Shown one piece after another: positions 25,988-34,183 of a stretch of DNA of 64,000 nt. The stretch lies in NCBI RefSeq assembly GCF_020782875.1, contig NZ_JAJGBN010000003.1, forward strand, positions 124,001 through 188,000, given 5' to 3'. Positions within the stretch are counted from its first letter, which is position 1; the number at the start of each line of letters is the position of its first letter. The translations under genes were made by a program, and so were the position numbers. This DNA comes from Allomuricauda sp. M10. GTDB lineage: Bacteria > Bacteroidota > Bacteroidia > Flavobacteriales > Flavobacteriaceae. The notes under the pieces were generated by a model that saw nothing but the letters and a program-made list of their open reading frames with translations, ran no database searches and was not told the DNA's origin.

Positions 25988-26374
25988 TTAACGTTTGGAG
26001 AACTGGAATTTCTTACGGGCTTTCTTCTGACCGAATTTCTTTCTTTCCACCATCCTTGGGTCCCTTGTCAATAGGCCTTCTGGCTTAAGGATACCTCTGT
26101 TTTCCTCATTGATCTCGCACATTGCCCTGGACAAAGCCAAACGAACAGCTTCTGCCTGACCAGTGATACCGCCACCGTAAACGTTCACTTTTACATCGTA
26201 GTTATCTTCGGTTTCGGTCAAAGTGAAAGGCTGCTTTACTTTGTATTGTAGGGTAGCTGTGGAAAAGTAATCGTTCAAATCCCTTTTGTTCACGGTAATG
26301 TTACCGGAACCTTGAGAAACATATACTCTTGCTACAGCAGTTTTTCTTCTACCTATCTTGTGAACCACTTCCAT
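25988..26374 (-). CDS. rpsI: 30S ribosomal protein S9
   Basis: Small-subunit ribosomal protein at the decoding site. The 128 residues show HKIGRRKTAVARVYVSQGSGNITVN at the start, the GGGITGQAEAVRLALSRAM core and the basic C-terminal tail KKFGQKKARKKFQFSKR that reaches the P-site tRNA. The start overlaps the rplM stop by one base. The rplM-rpsI order is conserved across bacteria. Confidence 0.97.
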   Translation of the reverse strand: MEVVHKIGRRKTAVARVYVSQGSGNITVNKRDLNDYFSTATLQYKVKQPFTLTETEDNYDVKVNVYGGGITGQAEAVRLALSRAMCEINEENRGILKPEGLLTRDPRMVERKKFGQKKARKKFQFSKR

Positions 26375-26829
26375 TATTTGTAGTCGTTTAAGTTTATTGC
26401 CTTTGGTTTTTGTGCTTCTTGTCCGTGCTCGGCACCAGCGTATACCTTAAGGTTTCTGAAAATTTCTGCACCAAGTTTGTTCTTTGGCAACATTCCTTTT
26501 ACAGAAGTTTCAATGATACGCTCAGGGTATTTGTTCAATACCTCCTTGGCAGCGGCCGAACGCTGACCACCAGGATACCCGGTATATCTCAAATATACTT
26601 TGTCATCCCATTTGTTGCCGGTCATGGTAATTTTCTCGGCATTGATGACAATAACATTGTCTCCACAATCAACGTGGGGAGTAAAGTTGGTCTTGTATTT
26701 TCCCCTAAGCAATTTGGCTACTTTAGACGCCAATCTACCCAAAGTCTGTCCTTCAGCATCAACCAATAACCATTGCTTGTCAACGGTAGATTTATTGGCG
26801 GAAATAGTCTTATAACTTAATGTATCCAC
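26374..26829 (-). CDS. rplM: 50S ribosomal protein L13
   Basis: Large-subunit ribosomal protein of 151 residues. The sequence [20 protein letters not shown] is a typical flavobacterial L13 N-terminus, here read from a GTG start codon. Further motifs: [40 protein letters not shown] and [11 protein letters not shown]. The promoter at 26876-26906 gives a leader of roughly 45 nt that includes a small CCCG/CGGG hairpin, a possible autoregulatory site. Confidence 0.97.
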   Translation of the reverse strand: MDTLSYKTISANKSTVDKQWLLVDAEGQTLGRLASKVAKLLRGKYKTNFTPHVDCGDNVIVINAEKITMTGNKWDDKVYLRYTGYPGGQRSAAAKEVLNKYPERIIETSVKGMLPKNKLGAEIFRNLKVYAGAEHGQEAQKPKAINLNDYK

Positions 26830-26875
26830 TTCTCGAATATTATTGATTTAATAACCTATCCCGATAAACGGGCTG

Positions 26876-26906
26876 CAAATGTACAATTATTAGATTGAAT
26901 TACAAA
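26876..26906 (-). promoter_or_regulatory. Promoter of rplM-rpsI
   Basis: On the minus strand TTTG (26906-26903), a 19-base spacer, then TACATTTG (26883-26876): a perfect match to the Bacteroidetes consensus. Confidence 0.8.
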
Positions 26907-27076
26907 CGGTTGGTTGGGAATATTTTTTGGCTTTTTTTCATTTTTCCGTTAAGCCTCTTTTGCGGCTTCAAATTTCGCCATTGTTTGTGTTAAATAAACC
27001 TTAAAATACATATTGACTGTAACTGTTCCCGTTTTCGGTGGTCTTTAGGGTGTCAATCAATCAAAAAACTAACCAA

Positions 27077-29731
27077 GTGAAACAAACACGCCTTTTTGTC
27101 GCCCTTTTTTTTATTTCTTTTTTTCTTCAGGCCCAAGATTCTACCCAGGTAGAAGTACCCAAAAAAATATACATGACCCAGTCTTTGGGAGAAGAGGCCC
27201 ATCCCGTAATCGATGGTATTTTGGATGATGCCGCTTGGAACCTTGTAGAGTGGGGCGATGATTTTATTGAGCAACGCCCTGATGAAAACACACCGCCCAG
27301 CCATCAGACCAAATTTAAGATCGTATATGGCCAAAAGTCTTTATATATAGGTATACGTTGTTACGATTCGGAACCTGATAAGATTGTAAAACGCTTGTCT
27401 AGAAGGGACGGATTTGAAGGGGATTGGATCGGTGTCTTTATCGATAGTTACCATGATAAACGGACCGGTTTTGGTTTCATCGTAACCGCTGCGGGTGTAA
27501 AGGGCGATGTGTTGGAATCCAACAACGGCTCCAACGAAGATGATAGCTGGAATCCCATTTGGTATGTGGCCACGAATGTTGATGATGAAGGTTGGACCGC
27601 CGAAATGCGTATTCCCTTAAGCCAGATCAAGTTCGGTAATGAAGAAAACCAGGTTTGGGGATTGCAGGTAATGAGACGTTATTTCAGGGATGAGGAACGT
27701 TCCGTCTGGCAACGGTTACCTCGTGATGTGGCCGGCTTCATCAGTGAGTTTGGGGAGCTTCACGGATTGAAGAACATTGAACCCCAAAAGCAATTGGAAA
27801 TTCAGCCTTACACCGTAGCCAAAATGGAAACCTATGAGGCAGAGGCCGGAAATCCCTTTAGGGATGGGAGCGACAACGATATCACGGGAGGGTTGGATGC
27901 CAAGATCGGTATCACCAATGACCTGACCTTGGACCTTACCGTGCACCCCGATTTCGGCCAGGTAGATGCGGATCCTTCGGCCATTGCACTGGACGGGTTT
28001 CAGATTTTCTTTCAGGAAAGACGCCCCTTCTTTGTGGAGAACAAGAACATCTTCGATTTTCGTTTATCGCAATCCGAAGCAGGGAACACCTTTGGCTCAG
28101 ACAATATCTTTTATTCAAGGCGAATTGGTCGTAGTCCTCAAGGATATCCGAATACCTTTGATGGGGAATTTGTGGATCAACCGAACAATACCCCGATCAT
28201 TGGGGCGGCCAAGTTCAGCGGTAAGACCAAAAACGGATGGGCCATTGGATTACTCGAAAGTGTGACGGCACAACGGCAGGCCACCATCATTAATGGGGAA
28301 GGGGATAGAAGAAAAGAAATGGTGGAACCCCTTACCAACTATTTTGTGGGCAGGCTTCAAAAGGATTTTAACGAACGCAATTCGTATATCGGCGGAATTT
28401 TCACGGCTGTTCATAGGGAAACCCTTCCGGAGAATCTCAACTTTTTACATGAAGGGGCATTTACCGGGGGATTGGATTTTAAACACCAGTGGAACAACCG
28501 CGATTGGTATGTTGGTGGCAATTTTACATTTAGCCATGTTAAGGGTAGCACGGAGGCCATTACCAATACTCAACAATCCATCACCCACCTGTTCAACCGG
28601 GTAGATGCTGATTATGTATCGGTGGATACGACCCGAACCTCACTCACCGGTTCCGGTGGAAACCTTCAGATCGGGAAAATAGGAAACGGACACTGGAAAT
28701 TTGAATCTGGTGCAACTTTTAGATCCCCGGAACTGGAACTGAACGATATCGGTTTTCAACGTCAGGCAGATGATATCCGTCACTACACTTGGATCGGTTA
28801 CCAGACCCTAAAACCCGATAATACCTTTAGGCAGGTAGGAATCAACTATAACCACTGGACCGCTTGGGATTTTGGTGGCAACCACAATTATATGCAGTTC
28901 AATACCAATAGCTGGCAAAACTGGAAAAACAATTGGCAAACCAACCTTGGGTTGAATTATGCAGCGGTGGATTATTCCAATTTTGCGCTCCGAGGTGGGC
29001 CAAGGTTGAGACAAACGCCATGGGTGAGTTTTTGGAATGGCATCAATACGGATAATAGGAAAAAAATAAGGTTCTCTGTTTACCATGAAGGCAGAAAGGC
29101 GGTCGATAATTCTGTAAAGTCGTATTATATCGAAAGTGGATTTGTGTATCAACCCATTAATGCTTTGCGAATCTCTGCCTTCCCGTCCTTGAGCCTTAAT
29201 AATGATAAATTGCAGTTCATTGATAATTTTGACGATGTGAACGGTTCCCCAAGATATCTCAATGGAAAAATAGATCAGCGTACCTTGAGCATGTCCTTCC
29301 GTTTAAACTATACCATCAACCCTAACCTTACCATCCAATATTGGGGGCAACCGTTTATTTCAAGGGGAAGGTATAGCGAGTTTAAACATGTGTCCGATCC
29401 ATTGGCCCAAACTTTTGAAGATCGTTTTGTGCAATACAATCAAGCGCAGACATCATTTGCTGATGGAACCTATTCCATTGATGAAAACTTGGACGGCATA
29501 ACCGATTTCAGTTTTGGTGATCCTGACTTTTCCTTTGTGCAGTTCCGTTCCAATTTGGTTATCCGTTGGGAGTATATTCCTGGCTCTGAAATCTTTTTGG
29601 TATGGTCACAGGATGTTACCCAATCTGGTAATCCGGCAGATGGACTTTTACCAAGCTTGGGCGACAACATTTTTGGACAAAAGCCGCATAATATCTTTTT
29701 ATTGAAGGCTACCTATCGGTTTGTGCTTTAA
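27077..29731 (+). CDS. DUF5916 protein with N-terminal CBM9-like domain, outer-membrane barrel
   Basis: Exported protein of 884 residues. It begins with a signal peptide (KQTRLFVALFFISFFLQAQ), then a carbohydrate-binding family 9-like domain (about 30-230: HPVIDGILDDAAWN, FKIVYGQKSLYIGIRCYDSEP, DWIGVFIDSYHD), followed by the DUF5916 region, whose many aromatic beta strands end in the terminal strand FLLKATYRFVL, as in an outer-membrane barrel. LDLTVHPDFGQVDADPS and FFVENKNIFDF are recurring DUF5916 motifs. I chose GTG 27077 because it puts the signal peptide at the N-terminus; the frame extends 13 codons further to GTG 27038. Function is unknown; surface binding or passage of a carbohydrate-like ligand is plausible. 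Confidence 0.85.
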   Translation: MKQTRLFVALFFISFFLQAQDSTQVEVPKKIYMTQSLGEEAHPVIDGILDDAAWNLVEWGDDFIEQRPDENTPPSHQTKFKIVYGQKSLYIGIRCYDSEPDKIVKRLSRRDGFEGDWIGVFIDSYHDKRTGFGFIVTAAGVKGDVLESNNGSNEDDSWNPIWYVATNVDDEGWTAEMRIPLSQIKFGNEENQVWGLQVMRRYFRDEERSVWQRLPRDVAGFISEFGELHGLKNIEPQKQLEIQPYTVAKMETYEAEAGNPFRDGSDNDITGGLDAKIGITNDLTLDLTVHPDFGQVDADPSAIALDGFQIFFQERRPFFVENKNIFDFRLSQSEAGNTFGSDNIFYSRRIGRSPQGYPNTFDGEFVDQPNNTPIIGAAKFSGKTKNGWAIGLLESVTAQRQATIINGEGDRRKEMVEPLTNYFVGRLQKDFNERNSYIGGIFTAVHRETLPENLNFLHEGAFTGGLDFKHQWNNRDWYVGGNFTFSHVKGSTEAITNTQQSITHLFNRVDADYVSVDTTRTSLTGSGGNLQIGKIGNGHWKFESGATFRSPELELNDIGFQRQADDIRHYTWIGYQTLKPDNTFRQVGINYNHWTAWDFGGNHNYMQFNTNSWQNWKNNWQTNLGLNYAAVDYSNFALRGGPRLRQTPWVSFWNGINTDNRKKIRFSVYHEGRKAVDNSVKSYYIESGFVYQPINALRISAFPSLSLNNDKLQFIDNFDDVNGSPRYLNGKIDQRTLSMSFRLNYTINPNLTIQYWGQPFISRGRYSEFKHVSDPLAQTFEDRFVQYNQAQTSFADGTYSIDENLDGITDFSFGDPDFSFVQFRSNLVIRWEYIPGSEIFLVWSQDVTQSGNPADGLLPSLGDNIFGQKPHNIFLLKATYRFVL

Positions 29732-29750
29732 TGTATTTGTTATGCTATAT

Positions 29751-29890
29751 GGATGCTGAGTGTAGTCGAAGTATGATGCGGAATCCAAGGAGATTTTACG
29801 TCAACCTGAACTTGTTTCAGGTTCTCACACGTGATGGGATGCTGAATCTTCGATTCTAAATTGGATTCCTGTTTTCGCAGGAATGACAGT
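29751..29890. repeat. Composite intergenic repeat, copy 1
   Basis: Begins GGATGCTGAGTGTAGTCGAA, contains GATTTTACGTCAACCTGAAC, the hairpin AACCTGAA/TTCAGGTT, and ends in a second hairpin, ATTCCT/AGGAAT. Almost the whole unit is repeated at 29927-30088. It fills a 420-bp gap with no gene. Confidence 0.8.
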
Positions 29891-29926
29891 GAATGCTTTT
29901 ATCAGGATGATTTTGTCATTCCTCAC

Positions 29927-30088
29927 GGATGCTGAGCGTAGTCGAAGTATGATGCGGAGTCCAAGGAGATTTTACGTCAACCTGAACTTGTTTCAGGTTC
30001 TCACTGGTGATAGGATACTGAATCTTTCAATTAATGATGGATTCCTGCTTTTTTATCCCGTTGAAGAGCGGGGCGCAGGAATGACGGT
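29927..30088. repeat. Composite intergenic repeat, copy 2
   Basis: Direct repeat of 29751-29890 with few differences over the first 100 bases (GGATGCTGAGCGTAGTCGAA, then GAGATTTTACGTCAACCTGA) and a short insertion in the last hairpin loop. Confidence 0.8.
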
Positions 30089-30100
30089 TGCTGTTATTGA

Positions 30101-30139
30101 TGTCATTCCTTCTGGTTGCTGAGCGGAGTCGAAGCACCA
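30101..30139. repeat. Composite intergenic repeat, partial copy 3
   Basis: Carries TGTCATTCCT followed by GGTTGCTGAGCGGAGTCGAA, the opening segment of the same unit, and stops 15 bp from the aminotransferase stop codon. Confidence 0.6.
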
Positions 30140-30153
30140 TTCAGAACGATACC

Positions 30154-31254
30154 CTAGACGCTCATTATTTTCCGAATGGCTTTTACACACGCCTCATTGG
30201 CCTCTTGGTCACCTATGGTAATGCGCACTTTTCCCGGGGCGCCAAATTGGGAAACAGGACGAACCATTATACCTTCTTCCATCATCCGATCCGTGAATTC
30301 CATTTCGGGTAGTGGAGGGTCAATGATAAAAAAGTTGGCCTGACTTGGCCAGTATTTGATACCGATGTTATCAAATTCCCTGGCAAGATATGTTCTGCCA
30401 TCCTGAACGGTTTGCACGGTTTTCTCTATAAATTCCGAATCATTCAAGGCACCGATGCCCGCTTCAATTGAGGTCAAGGGCAGCAAAAAGGGTTTTTGTA
30501 TCAACCGGATATAGTTGGCAATGGTCGGGGTAGTGTAGGCATAGCCAATGCGCTGACCTGCCAAACCATAGGTTTTGGAAAAGCTGTTCAAGCCAAGTAC
30601 ATTGTGTCCAGCCAGAACATAGGGCAGGGCGGTCACATAATCATCTGCATCTGCAAAGTGTCGGTACACTTCATCAAAAACGATGAGAATGTTCTTGGGA
30701 ACCCTTTTCAAAAAGTCGTCCAACACGGGTTTGGGTATATAAGTGCCTGTTGGGTTGTTCGGACTGGTGAGGAAAATAATCTTGGTACGCTCCGTAATGG
30801 CGTTTAAAATCCCTTCCACATCCAAATCATAGTTGGGGGAAAGCAAAGGAATATCGATAGTCTTAGCTCCGTACCATCTGGAAAAAACAGAGTAGGGCAA
30901 AAAACAGGGGTTGGAATAGATGACCTCGTCCCCTTCATTAATAAAAGCCCTCAAAAGGATATCAATGATTTCGGAACCGCTGTTGCCGCATAGGAATTGG
31001 TCGGCACTTAATTTTCCATCAAAATCTTCTACCAAAGCTTCCCGCAGGCGCATGTCGGTCTGGTCGGGGTAGATGTCGATATGCTCCAAGGCCGCTTTCA
31101 TGGCCGCAACCGCTTTGGGTGATGCGCCCAAGGGGTTCTCATTGGAGGACAACTTATAGATTTTTTTATCGGAAGGGGGAATGTTCTTTCCTCCTTTATA
31201 AACGTCTTTGGGCTCCAAATGGGCTTTAAAGATGGATTCGATGTTTTTTTTCAT
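30154..31254 (-). CDS. Histidinol-phosphate/aromatic aminotransferase family protein
   Basis: Fold type I PLP aminotransferase of 366 residues. It shows KLSSNENPLGASPKAV at the N-terminus, YPDQTDMRLREAL, FLTSPNNPTGTY, FDEVYRHF and the PLP lysine K227 in SFSKTYGLAGQRIGYAY. These are the HisC marks, but the gene stands alone and not in a his operon, so it may be an aromatic amino acid aminotransferase, for example one that makes 4-hydroxyphenylpyruvate for the hppD pathway encoded 6 kb away. That link is inference. Confidence 0.85.
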   Translation of the reverse strand: MKKNIESIFKAHLEPKDVYKGGKNIPPSDKKIYKLSSNENPLGASPKAVAAMKAALEHIDIYPDQTDMRLREALVEDFDGKLSADQFLCGNSGSEIIDILLRAFINEGDEVIYSNPCFLPYSVFSRWYGAKTIDIPLLSPNYDLDVEGILNAITERTKIIFLTSPNNPTGTYIPKPVLDDFLKRVPKNILIVFDEVYRHFADADDYVTALPYVLAGHNVLGLNSFSKTYGLAGQRIGYAYTTPTIANYIRLIQKPFLLPLTSIEAGIGALNDSEFIEKTVQTVQDGRTYLAREFDNIGIKYWPSQANFFIIDPPLPEMEFTDRMMEEGIMVRPVSQFGAPGKVRITIGDQEANEACVKAIRKIMSV

Positions 31255-31340
31255 TTTCTTATTTAAGGTTCTTCGCCATGAATGGTTAGTAGGTGGGTGG
31301 AAGCAATTACTTAAAATAATTGTTGTGTATAGTACTTTAA

Positions 31341-32327
31341 TTACCCGTACAGATTAATTTCTAAATCTTCAATTTGGTAACCTAACTTGTAATGTGCTAT
31401 ATGATTTAATTTTGTCCAAAAAGGCATGAATTCCTTGTTTGAAATCCCACAATTTTTACCAAAATATATGTTAGTAATTATAATTTGTGGGTTTTTTATA
31501 AAGTAAGAAGTACCGAGGTTCAGTCTCCTGTCAAATTCTGGGTTGTCACTGTTGACAAATGGGGATTCATTATCCACCCAAAGTTTGAGTCCAAAATAAT
31601 CTGTTTCTCTTGGTCTCCCCTTTTCTAACCGAAATTCCGTATGGCAAAATTTCTCATATGCTTCTGTATTATTAAAAGGAAAGTAGGTTGACAACCTAAC
31701 TTCCAATTCTTTTGAAAAATCAGGCTTTTTATGAAATGCAATTAATTTTCCTAAATCGATAAAAGTTCTGGCGTTGGGATATTTTTCATGAAATATTTTT
31801 AGTTCATTTTCCATTGCTAGAAAATCTTGAGGGATTTCATAGAACACTTCTGAAAGCATAAAATTATCCCATTCATTCGGGTTATTTACAATTTCAAATT
31901 CAATCGCTACTCCTTGATAATTTTTTCCATATTCTTTCCAAAGATCCTCATTTGCCAATTCTGTGGCCTTACAAAATGATAAAGTGTATAAATATTTCTT
32001 TGAATAATCGACTCTGTTTTTGTCAATATTTAGTTTTTCTGCTGCATAAGAAAACTCCTCGGAATCTGATGAGTTGTGCAGATTATAAAGTCTTATTTCA
32101 CGATAGTTTATAATGGACATCAAGTTTTGAACGGAAGTCCAATGAATGAATTTTTTTTCTCCTTTGAAATAGTACTGGCCTTCTGAAAATGCTTGATTTT
32201 TATTAGACAAACGTGCATCAAATGACATTTCACTGTACCCATTTCCGACTATCATTTCGTTGGGAATATATTTATGAAGAATTGACATGAATTCGTCACT
32301 TACTTTATCTAAATCTTCCCTGCTCAT
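31341..32327 (-). CDS. DUF2971 domain protein
   Basis: Soluble protein of 328 residues without a signal peptide. The segments GEKKFIHWTSVQNLMSIINYREIRLYNLHNSSDSEEF and YTLSFCKATELANEDLWKEYGKNYQGVAIEF match the DUF2971 pattern (an early HWTS-type motif, then a W..YG..G.G..I.F motif). The function is unknown. The gene is clearly more AT-rich than its neighbours and uses many Phe, Tyr, Asn and Ile codons, which suggests horizontal acquisition. DUF2971 genes are often found in variable genomic regions. It is transcribed with no close partner. Confidence 0.75.
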   Translation of the reverse strand: MSREDLDKVSDEFMSILHKYIPNEMIVGNGYSEMSFDARLSNKNQAFSEGQYYFKGEKKFIHWTSVQNLMSIINYREIRLYNLHNSSDSEEFSYAAEKLNIDKNRVDYSKKYLYTLSFCKATELANEDLWKEYGKNYQGVAIEFEIVNNPNEWDNFMLSEVFYEIPQDFLAMENELKIFHEKYPNARTFIDLGKLIAFHKKPDFSKELEVRLSTYFPFNNTEAYEKFCHTEFRLEKGRPRETDYFGLKLWVDNESPFVNSDNPEFDRRLNLGTSYFIKNPQIIITNIYFGKNCGISNKEFMPFWTKLNHIAHYKLGYQIEDLEINLYG

Positions 32328-32431
32328 TAATTCTTAGATTTTTGTCGTATTATGTAAAACGTAGAATTTTATTTTTTTTAAATTCACATCCTCTCCCCAA
32401 ATAACAAATACGCCATATCCTTTTCCATATT

Positions 32432-32890
32432 TTAATTCTCAGCAAGCTCCTTGAGCTTGTTTAACGCCTTTGGCCAAGTCGAGTTAAAATAATCAAGGTA
32501 GTCGTCCGCCACATCCGTTTCAACCGTTAATGTGGTCACCCCGTTTTGCTCCTGCAAAGCATAATTTTCCAGGCTACCTGCCCATTTTTCAACCTCAGGG
32601 CCTTCCGTAACTTCAGTATCACCATCCAATATTCCATAATGGCGAATGGAAACAAACTGGAAGGGAACATTGTCCGCAATTTCAGAAACCATTCCACCTC
32701 TTTTTCCATTTTCATCGGTTCCCACAAAATAGATTTTTGAGCCCTTTTCCCAGCTTCCTTCATATGTGGAGGTAGGGTTGAACTCGGCGGTCCATTGCTC
32801 GTAGGTCTTAATGGTATCCAAGCCCAACATCGTATTATATACTTTATCGGCAGATGCATTAATCTCTTTTTTGTATTGTATTTTTTTCAT
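32432..32890 (-). CDS. SRPBCC / AHSA1-like domain protein
   Basis: Cytoplasmic 152-residue protein of the START/Bet v1-like fold. Visible pattern: IQYKKEINASADKVYNTMLGLDTIKTYEQWTAEF at the start, WEKGSKIYFVGTDENGK, then VTEGPEVEKWAGSLENYAL and a C-terminal helix DYLDYFNSTWPKALNKLKELAE. Such proteins bind hydrophobic ligands or act as Hsp90-like co-factors; the ligand here is unknown. A recognisable promoter lies upstream at 32936-32966, so it is probably transcribed alone. Confidence 0.82.
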   Translation of the reverse strand: MKKIQYKKEINASADKVYNTMLGLDTIKTYEQWTAEFNPTSTYEGSWEKGSKIYFVGTDENGKRGGMVSEIADNVPFQFVSIRHYGILDGDTEVTEGPEVEKWAGSLENYALQEQNGVTTLTVETDVADDYLDYFNSTWPKALNKLKELAEN

Positions 32891-32935
32891 GATGTGTGGA
32901 TGGTTTTAAAATATTGGTTTCTAGCTGTGACAGTT

Positions 32936-32966
32936 TCAAGGTACGCCACCTTTATTGAAACGCAAA
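32936..32966 (-). promoter_or_regulatory. Promoter of the SRPBCC gene
   Basis: On the minus strand TTTG, a 19-base spacer, then TACCTTGA, one mismatch from TAnnTTTG. It lies about 45 bp before the start codon. Confidence 0.55.
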
Positions 32967-33020
32967 AACAATGATTAAATCCCTTCGCTTGATTACATTG
33001 ACATTCAAATCTTAGGGTCG

Positions 33021-33890
33021 TTATATATTTTCTCCAAACAACAAATACGCCATCGCCTTTTCCGTATCCCCGGCCTCTAAAAGCTGTTGGGCCAAGGTGT
33101 GGAGTTCCCTTTTGGACAGATTTTCCACTCCATCCGCTTTTACCATCTTTTCAACTTCGGATGTGATCGGCAGGCTTTCCACATTGCCTAAACGTCCCAG
33201 ATTGTTTCCGGTAAGCACTTCGCTTTCCCGAATGCCTTTTGGCAAGGCATCCACCCCAATGCCATGGGTACGGAGCGGTTTCGGGATTTCAAACAACGAA
33301 TCCTTGATGGCCCGGATGTACCAATTGCCTCCCATACGGCCAACAAGATCTAATTTTTCGGTGTCCAGAATGCCATCGGTAAAATAGGCATCGTCCACAT
33401 GGATAAGTTCCACTTTGGCGATGATCAGGTTTCCTGCTCCGGGTGTTTGGGCCAATTCGATGACCTCTTGTACGGTACACTCAAATGAAACGGGGGATTC
33501 CGCCACGCGGGGTGGCCGCACCTTCTCACTGGGGACTTCGGTAAATCCAGCCTTTTGAAATTCGTTCACCCCTTTGGCATAGGCCGTACTGGAAAGCGAC
33601 ATCTGTTCCGCCATGTTGTGGTTCACAATATTGATGACCACTTCGGGGACTTCCAATACGTTTTCATGGGTGTGTTTCAAGGAATTGTCCCTACCGCTTC
33701 GCGAAGGCGAAAAGATCATGATGGGCGGATTGGAACTGAACACATTGAAAAAACTGAACGGGCTCAGATTCACGTTCCCATCTTTGTCAACGGTACTGGC
33801 AAAGCAGATGGGCCTTGGGGCCACTGCCGTGAGCAAAATGCTGTGTAGTTCGGGTTGGCTTACTTGGGTTGGGTCTACGGTTTTGATCAT
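33021..33890 (-). CDS. Flavin reductase-like (FMN-binding split-barrel) protein
   Basis: Protein of 289 residues. The N-terminal split barrel (about 1-190) has LTAVAPRPICFASTVDKDGNVNLSPFSFFNVFSSNPP, FSPSRSGRDNSLKHTHENV and VVNIVNHNMAEQMSL, typical of the flavin reductase/DIM6-NTAB family that binds FMN. A C-terminal extension of about 95 residues (GIGVDALPKGIRESEVLTGNNLGRLGNV onward) is shared with longer family members. It could supply reduced flavin or act as a flavin oxidoreductase. It lies next to fahA in the same orientation, so a link to aromatic breakdown is possible but unproved. Between them is a 290-bp stretch of repeats. Confidence 0.82.
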   Translation of the reverse strand: MIKTVDPTQVSQPELHSILLTAVAPRPICFASTVDKDGNVNLSPFSFFNVFSSNPPIMIFSPSRSGRDNSLKHTHENVLEVPEVVINIVNHNMAEQMSLSSTAYAKGVNEFQKAGFTEVPSEKVRPPRVAESPVSFECTVQEVIELAQTPGAGNLIIAKVELIHVDDAYFTDGILDTEKLDLVGRMGGNWYIRAIKDSLFEIPKPLRTHGIGVDALPKGIRESEVLTGNNLGRLGNVESLPITSEVEKMVKADGVENLSKRELHTLAQQLLEAGDTEKAMAYLLFGENI

Positions 33891-33902
33891 GAGTACTGTT
33901 AT

Positions 33903-33926
33903 GTCATTCCCGTGAAAACGGGAATC
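33903..33926. repeat. GTCATTCCCGTGAAAACGGGAAT hairpin
   Basis: GTCATTCCCGTGAAAACGGG with ATTCCCGT/ACGGGAAT paired. A short palindromic repeat of the kind common between flavobacterial genes. Confidence 0.55.
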
Positions 33927-33980
33927 TTAATTTTAAGTTTCTTGTCATATCGAGCGCAGTCTAAGTCGTAATTCAACAAG

Positions 33981-34180
33981 GTGGCTGAGCGGAGTCGAAG
34001 CCACTTTTTGATGATTGGTAGCTTCGACTACGCTCAGCTACCAAAACTCTGCTCAGCCACCAGAACTCCTCTCAGCTACCCAATTTCTGGATCCTGTAGC
34101 TTCGACTACACTCAGCTACCAGGACTCCGCTCGGCTACCCTATTTCTGGATCCTGTAGCTTCGACTCCGCTCAGCTACCC
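33981..34180. repeat. Cluster of GCTGAGCGGAGTCGAAGC repeats in both orientations
   Basis: Contains GTGGCTGAGCGGAGTCGAAG (33981-34000), its inverted partner TAGCTTCGACTACGCTCAGC (34019-34038), and a 59-bp tandem duplication (34083 and 34142, each starting ATTTCTGGATCCTGTAGCTT). It fills most of the 293-bp gap between the flavin reductase gene and fahA. No gene is seen here. Confidence 0.85.
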
Positions 34181-34183
34181 CAT

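Noticed and set aside
29751..30139. Possible CRISPR array
   Set aside because: Only two and a half units, each 140-160 bp, with no short regular repeats and spacers and no cas genes.
31341..32890. DUF2971 plus SRPBCC genes as a toxin-antitoxin pair
   Set aside because: The SRPBCC gene has its own promoter, normal composition and a common family. A 104-bp gap and lack of overlap argue against a toxin-antitoxin unit.
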